DNA of 64,000 nucleotides, from contig NZ_JAMXMX010000020.1 in the NCBI RefSeq assembly GCF_024055725.1, positions 62,001 to 126,000 of the forward strand, read 5' to 3'. Source of the stretch: Actinoallomurus spadix (GTDB taxonomy: Bacteria; Actinomycetota; Actinomycetes; Streptosporangiales; Streptosporangiaceae). Below, in pieces: positions 61,413-64,000 of this stretch. How positions within the stretch are numbered: the stretch's first letter is position 1; each line of letters begins with the position of its first letter. The notes beneath the pieces are model-generated. The model was not told the origin of the DNA and searched no databases. It saw only the letters and a program-made list of their open reading frames with translations. Made by a program: the position numbers and the translations under genes.

Positions 61413-62063
61413 TCATCCTTCCGGTGCGGTGACGAGGAGCGTACGGCCGAGCGTGTACGCCTCGTGCAAATCCTCGCCGCGGTACGCAAGGGCGGCGAGG
61501 TCGGCCAGGTGGTGGTCGGCGTTCACCGCGACCGTCCTGGTGAGCCGCCGGAACAGCGGGGCGTCCGACATCGAGTCGCCGTACGCGACGCACCGCGCGT
61601 ACGACAGGCCGTACCGCGCGCACAGCTCGTCGACGATCCGGACCTTGTCGTCCGGGGTGAGGACGTTCGCCGGATCGAGCGGTTCGGTGAAGGGCAGGGC
61701 CGGGAACCGGGAGGCCACGACCTCGTCGAAGCCCAGATCGAGGAGGTGGCGGGCGAAGAAGTCCGGCGACATCGTGATCACCACCGATCGTTCCCCGCGT
61801 TCCCGGATGTCCGCGCACACCTCCTCGATCCGGGCCAGCCAGGGACTCGCGGCGAACGCGTCCGCGACGACCGCCGGCGTCAGCTCGCGCCACATCCCGT
61901 GAATGGCGGCGGAGAAGCCCCGCGTGTCGAGCTCACCGGCCGCGAACCGGGCCTCCAGCTCGACCAGCTCCGCCACCGACCCGAGATGCCGCGCGATCTG
62001 CAGGCTCGCCGTCGTCTCCCCGAGGAGGGTCCCGTCCATGTCGAACACGTGAAGGAAGGCCAC
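61413..62063 (-). CDS. HAD-IB family phosphatase
   Basis: A 216-residue phosphatase of the SerB-like HAD group. Motif I is FDMDGTLLGETTAS (nucleophile aspartate first), motif II is VVITMSPDF, motif III a lysine in PDDKVRIVDEL, and motif IV is GDSMSDAPLF. It hydrolyses a phosphoserine-like or other small phosphomonoester. I prefer the GTG at 62063, where the fold begins; an ATG at 62120 would add 19 residues. It ends in an ATGA overlap with the longer antitoxin start. Confidence 0.86.
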   Translation of the reverse strand: MAFLHVFDMDGTLLGETTASLQIARHLGSVAELVELEARFAAGELDTRGFSAAIHGMWRELTPAVVADAFAASPWLARIEEVCADIRERGERSVVITMSPDFFARHLLDLGFDEVVASRFPALPFTEPLDPANVLTPDDKVRIVDELCARYGLSYARCVAYGDSMSDAPLFRRLTRTVAVNADHHLADLAALAYRGEDLHEAYTLGRTLLVTAPEG

Positions 62064-62257
62064 GGCAGGCAAGTCTGGCGGCTGCGCTGTTCGGAAGGCG
62101 AGTGAATAAGAACACGGCATCAAGCGTGGTGCCGGTGGTGACGTAGTCGCGAAACTACTGCTGCGCTTGGTCGAACTGGCTCGAGGGCGGCTGTTGCGGC
62201 GACGGCGATTTCGCGGTTGATTCGGACAGGTGCGGTGCGCATGGGGGAACTTCTGGT

Positions 62258-62282
62258 GCGTGGCGCACGGTGCGCGCCACGC
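62258..62282. repeat. Small hairpin in gene-poor stretch
   Basis: GCGTGGCGC (62258-62266) and GCGCCACGC (62274-62282) form a 9-bp stem. The region 62064-62360 otherwise contains a short GTAGT/ACTAC hairpin near 62145 and no gene that I can support. Confidence 0.5.
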
Positions 62283-62360
62283 GGGTACTGAGGCGGGACC
62301 CGGGTGGTCCGGCCGGGTGTGGTGCGGGGCGTTTCGGGCGCCGGATACGGTCGAGCGCGC

Positions 62361-62555
62361 TCAGGCGGTGCCGAGTGCGGTGCGCAGGGTGGCGATGGCC
62401 TGGCTGATGGCCGCTTCGGCGGCGTGGGTCTCGCGCAGGGCGTTGAGCATGACGAAGTCGTGGATGATGCCCTGGTAGCGGACGGCCGTAACGGGGACGC
62501 CGGCCTGGCGGAGCTTGCCCGCGTATGCCTCGCCCTCGTCGCGCAGCACGATGGA
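62361..62555 (-). pseudogene. C-terminal remnant of an alpha/beta hydrolase
   Basis: The minus strand encodes about 64 residues: LRDEGEAYAGKLRQAGVPVTAVRYQGIIHDFVMLNALRETHAAEAAI and the tail TLRTALGTA, the exact end of a LipH/hormone-sensitive-lipase-type hydrolase, including the catalytic histidine in IIHDF. The part with the oxyanion loop and GDSSGG is missing: upstream the frame runs into unrelated sequence. The intact hydrolase at 62767 has a similar RDEGDAYADRL but is on the other strand. Confidence 0.7.
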
Positions 62556-62580
62556 GCGGTGCTGGGTCAGGAACGGGTGG

Positions 62581-62688
62581 CGGCAGGTGCGCTGGACCGT
62601 CCCGGGGATCTCCGTCCTGGGCATCGGCCTGCAGGTCCACAGTGGCAACGGCCGGGGAGTCGTCGCTCTCGACGCCATCACCTGGTGA
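62581..62688 (+). pseudogene. Possible 3' end of a deleted gene
   Basis: The plus strand reads RQVRWTVPGISVLGIGLQV then HSGNGRGVVALDAITW and a TGA at 62686, with 22 of the last 24 codons ending in G or C. This looks like the tail of a secreted beta-sandwich protein, but no start or upstream coding part exists. I do not recognise the family. Together with the hydrolase remnant it marks a breakpoint. Confidence 0.35.
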
Positions 62689-62766
62689 GCCCTGGACCGG
62701 TCCGGTACGGACGCGGGCGTCCGGTGCGACGACCCGGTCCGTTCAGTCCGGCTACCATCCCTGCTC

Positions 62767-63603
62767 ATGGCCGTTCCCGATCTTCATGAACTGCGCGAGG
62801 GGAGCCGGCGCCGGGCCGCCGCGCGGCCCAAGGGGCCGGAACTCGCCCGGGTCGAGGACGTGCGGACCCCGGGCGGGCCGGCGCTGCGGCACTACCGCCC
62901 GTCCGAGGAGGAACGGCCACTGGTCGTCTTCGCACACGGTGGCGCCTGGGTGATGGGCGACCTGGACACCCACGACCGGACCTGCCGGCGCATCGCCGCG
63001 GCCTGCGACGTGGAGGTCCTGGCCGTGGACTACCGGCGGGCTCCCGAACACCCGTACCCGGCGGCCATCGACGACGTGGTCGACGTGATCCGCCGTACGA
63101 GGCCGGTGGCGGTGGTGGGTGACAGTTCGGGCGGCTACGTGGCGACGATGGCCTGCCTGCGGCTGCGGGACGAGGGCGGCCCGCTGCCCGCGCTGCAGGT
63201 CCTCATCTGCCCCAACACGGACCTGACGCTGTCCCGGCCGAGCATCGAGGAGAACAGCGCCGACCACGGGCCGGCGGCCGGCTTCCTCGCGTGGGCGGTC
63301 GAGCAGTGGGCGCCCGATCCGGCGGTGCGCGCCGCGGCGAGCCCGCTCTTCGTCCCCGACCTGTCCGGCATGCCGGACACGATCCTCGTGACCGCCGAGC
63401 ATGACACGCTCCGCGACGAGGGCGACGCCTACGCGGACCGGCTGGCCGAGACGGGGGTCCGGACCGTGCACCGGCGAGAGCCCGGCCTGGAGCACGGCTT
63501 CATCCAGAACATGGACCTGACCTGTGATCGGGCGGCCGCCGCCGCGCAGCGGCTGTTCGCCGACATGGCCACCTCGATCCACGAAGGACCGGTGAACGTC
63601 TGA
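62767..63603 (+). CDS. Alpha/beta hydrolase (hormone-sensitive lipase family)
   Basis: A 278-residue esterase. The oxyanion loop is VVFAHGGAWVMGD near 54, the nucleophile serine is in VVGDSSGGYVA near 117, the aspartate in VTAEHDTLRDEGDAY near 213 and the histidine in GLEHGFIQN near 244. No signal peptide is present. It probably hydrolyses short-chain esters. It stands alone between the remnants and a convergent LysR gene. Confidence 0.9.
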   Translation: MAVPDLHELREGSRRRAAARPKGPELARVEDVRTPGGPALRHYRPSEEERPLVVFAHGGAWVMGDLDTHDRTCRRIAAACDVEVLAVDYRRAPEHPYPAAIDDVVDVIRRTRPVAVVGDSSGGYVATMACLRLRDEGGPLPALQVLICPNTDLTLSRPSIEENSADHGPAAGFLAWAVEQWAPDPAVRAAASPLFVPDLSGMPDTILVTAEHDTLRDEGDAYADRLAETGVRTVHRREPGLEHGFIQNMDLTCDRAAAAAQRLFADMATSIHEGPVNV

Positions 63604-63707
63604 CCTGCCGGAACACCCCGTGCTGATGGCCATCCAGAAGTGGTGGTAGGCGGTCGTGTCTTGTGAAGGTAGGCGGTCACGGAAGTGGCGGTGGTCGGAC
63701 AGCGAAC

Positions 63708-64000
63708 CTAGGTTGCGTGAATTCTCCTCCGCTTGACCCGGCTGGGAGTCTGCTGCCGGTGGGCCGCGACGGTGGTCGCGGTGCGGACGAATGCCGCGAG
63801 TGCGGATGCTCGGTGTCCTTGTGGCCAGGCGAGGATGAGGGCGGTGGGCTGGGCGTCGGTGACGGGTACGCAGGCCAGGTCGTCGCGGAGTTGGCCGCGT
63901 ACGGATGCGGGTACCACGGCGACCGCGCGGCCAAGTGCGATGAGCTGCAGGAGTTGGCCGACGTCTCGTACGGACAGCCTGTTCGGGGTGTTGTGGGGAT
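63708..64000 (-). CDS. LysR-family regulator, N-terminal part beyond window edge
   Basis: The last 97 residues of a LysR substrate-binding domain: LSVRDVGQLLQLIALGRAVAVVP, LACVPVTDAQPTALILAWPQGHRASALAAFVRTATT and a basic tail. The motif QLLQLIALGRA matches the LysR protein at 43804-44646, so the two are paralogs. The DNA-binding half and start lie to the right of position 64000. Confidence 0.82.
   Translation of the reverse strand, partial: PHNTPNRLSVRDVGQLLQLIALGRAVAVVPASVRGQLRDDLACVPVTDAQPTALILAWPQGHRASALAAFVRTATTVAAHRQQTPSRVKRRRIHAT

Noticed and set aside
63655-63700. Short GGTAGGCGGTC repeats before the right-edge LysR gene
   Set aside because: Two imperfect 11-base copies in a short GC-rich gap are not enough to call a repeat or operator.

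Overview
The window is about 64 kb of very GC-rich DNA from an actinobacterium. Codons strongly favour G or C in the third position, GTG and TTG starts are frequent, consecutive genes often overlap as ATGA or GTGA, and several promoters place the -10 box 6 to 8 bases before the start codon (leaderless mRNAs). The gene families present (a LuxR regulator with an ATPase domain, S-adenosylmethionine methyltransferases of the DUF574 type, secreted glycosidases with lectin modules, furA-katG, ApbE/ferric-reductase electron transfer) suggest a soil saprophyte of the Streptosporangiales or Streptomycetales. The exact genus is my inference and cannot be fixed from this window. No tRNA, rRNA, CRISPR array, transposase or phage gene was seen.

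Left part (1-9175, all minus): one sugar-acid catabolic operon. A lipoprotein binding protein, a double ATPase and a permease form an importer. They are followed by a zinc dehydrogenase, a DUF4380 protein, a short-chain dehydrogenase, a GntR/FadR regulator, a galactonate dehydratase (dgoD) and a KDPG-type aldolase cut by the window edge. The genes are nearly all overlapping, which suggests uptake and oxidation of a galactose-like sugar and splitting of its acid. Next comes a cold-shock pair: cspA and a DEAD-box RNA helicase. Both have structured leaders, and the helicase Shine-Dalgarno sequence lies inside a 10-bp hairpin. An acyl-ACP desaturase follows.

12.8-23.8 kb: a hydrolase cluster (metallo-beta-lactamase-fold hydrolase, carboxylesterase, RidA, serine hydrolase) transcribed away from a 933-residue LuxR regulator. 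Then come a FUSC membrane protein, a DUF1801 protein, an acetyltransferase and a lipoprotein SGNH hydrolase.

23.9-35.7 kb: two two-component systems. The first (response regulator, histidine kinase, small GerMN lipoprotein) is flanked by an SGNH hydrolase and an acyltransferase-3 whose leaders resemble each other, which suggests envelope or polysaccharide acylation. The second sits beside a redox operon (ferredoxin, NuoF-like flavoprotein, ferric-reductase-like membrane protein, ApbE, proline-rich membrane protein), two DUF2231 membrane proteins and an EamA transporter. A near-identical 19-bp element lies upstream of both the redox operon and the second regulator.

35.7-45.5 kb: a 167-bp transposon-like element with perfect 18-bp inverted ends sits exactly on the stop codon of a serine hydrolase. 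That hydrolase ends a TetR-controlled, probably leaderless operon. An arabinan-degrading pair (GH54 and GH43) with a palindromic operator, a DUF4189 protein and a divergent LysR/short-chain dehydrogenase pair follow.

45.7-64 kb: furA-katG, a DUF4235 protein, an aminoglycoside 3'-phosphotransferase-like gene, a chitinase with a ricin-type lectin domain, a 28-bp perfect inverted repeat beside a methyltransferase remnant, a small secreted protein, an intact methyltransferase, an unknown gene, an AraC regulator with an SRPBCC protein, a very basic six-cysteine secreted peptide, a large discoidin-GH3 enzyme, pyruvate:quinone oxidoreductase, a MazF-type toxin-antitoxin pair behind a HAD phosphatase, hydrolase remnants, an alpha/beta hydrolase and the end of a LysR gene.
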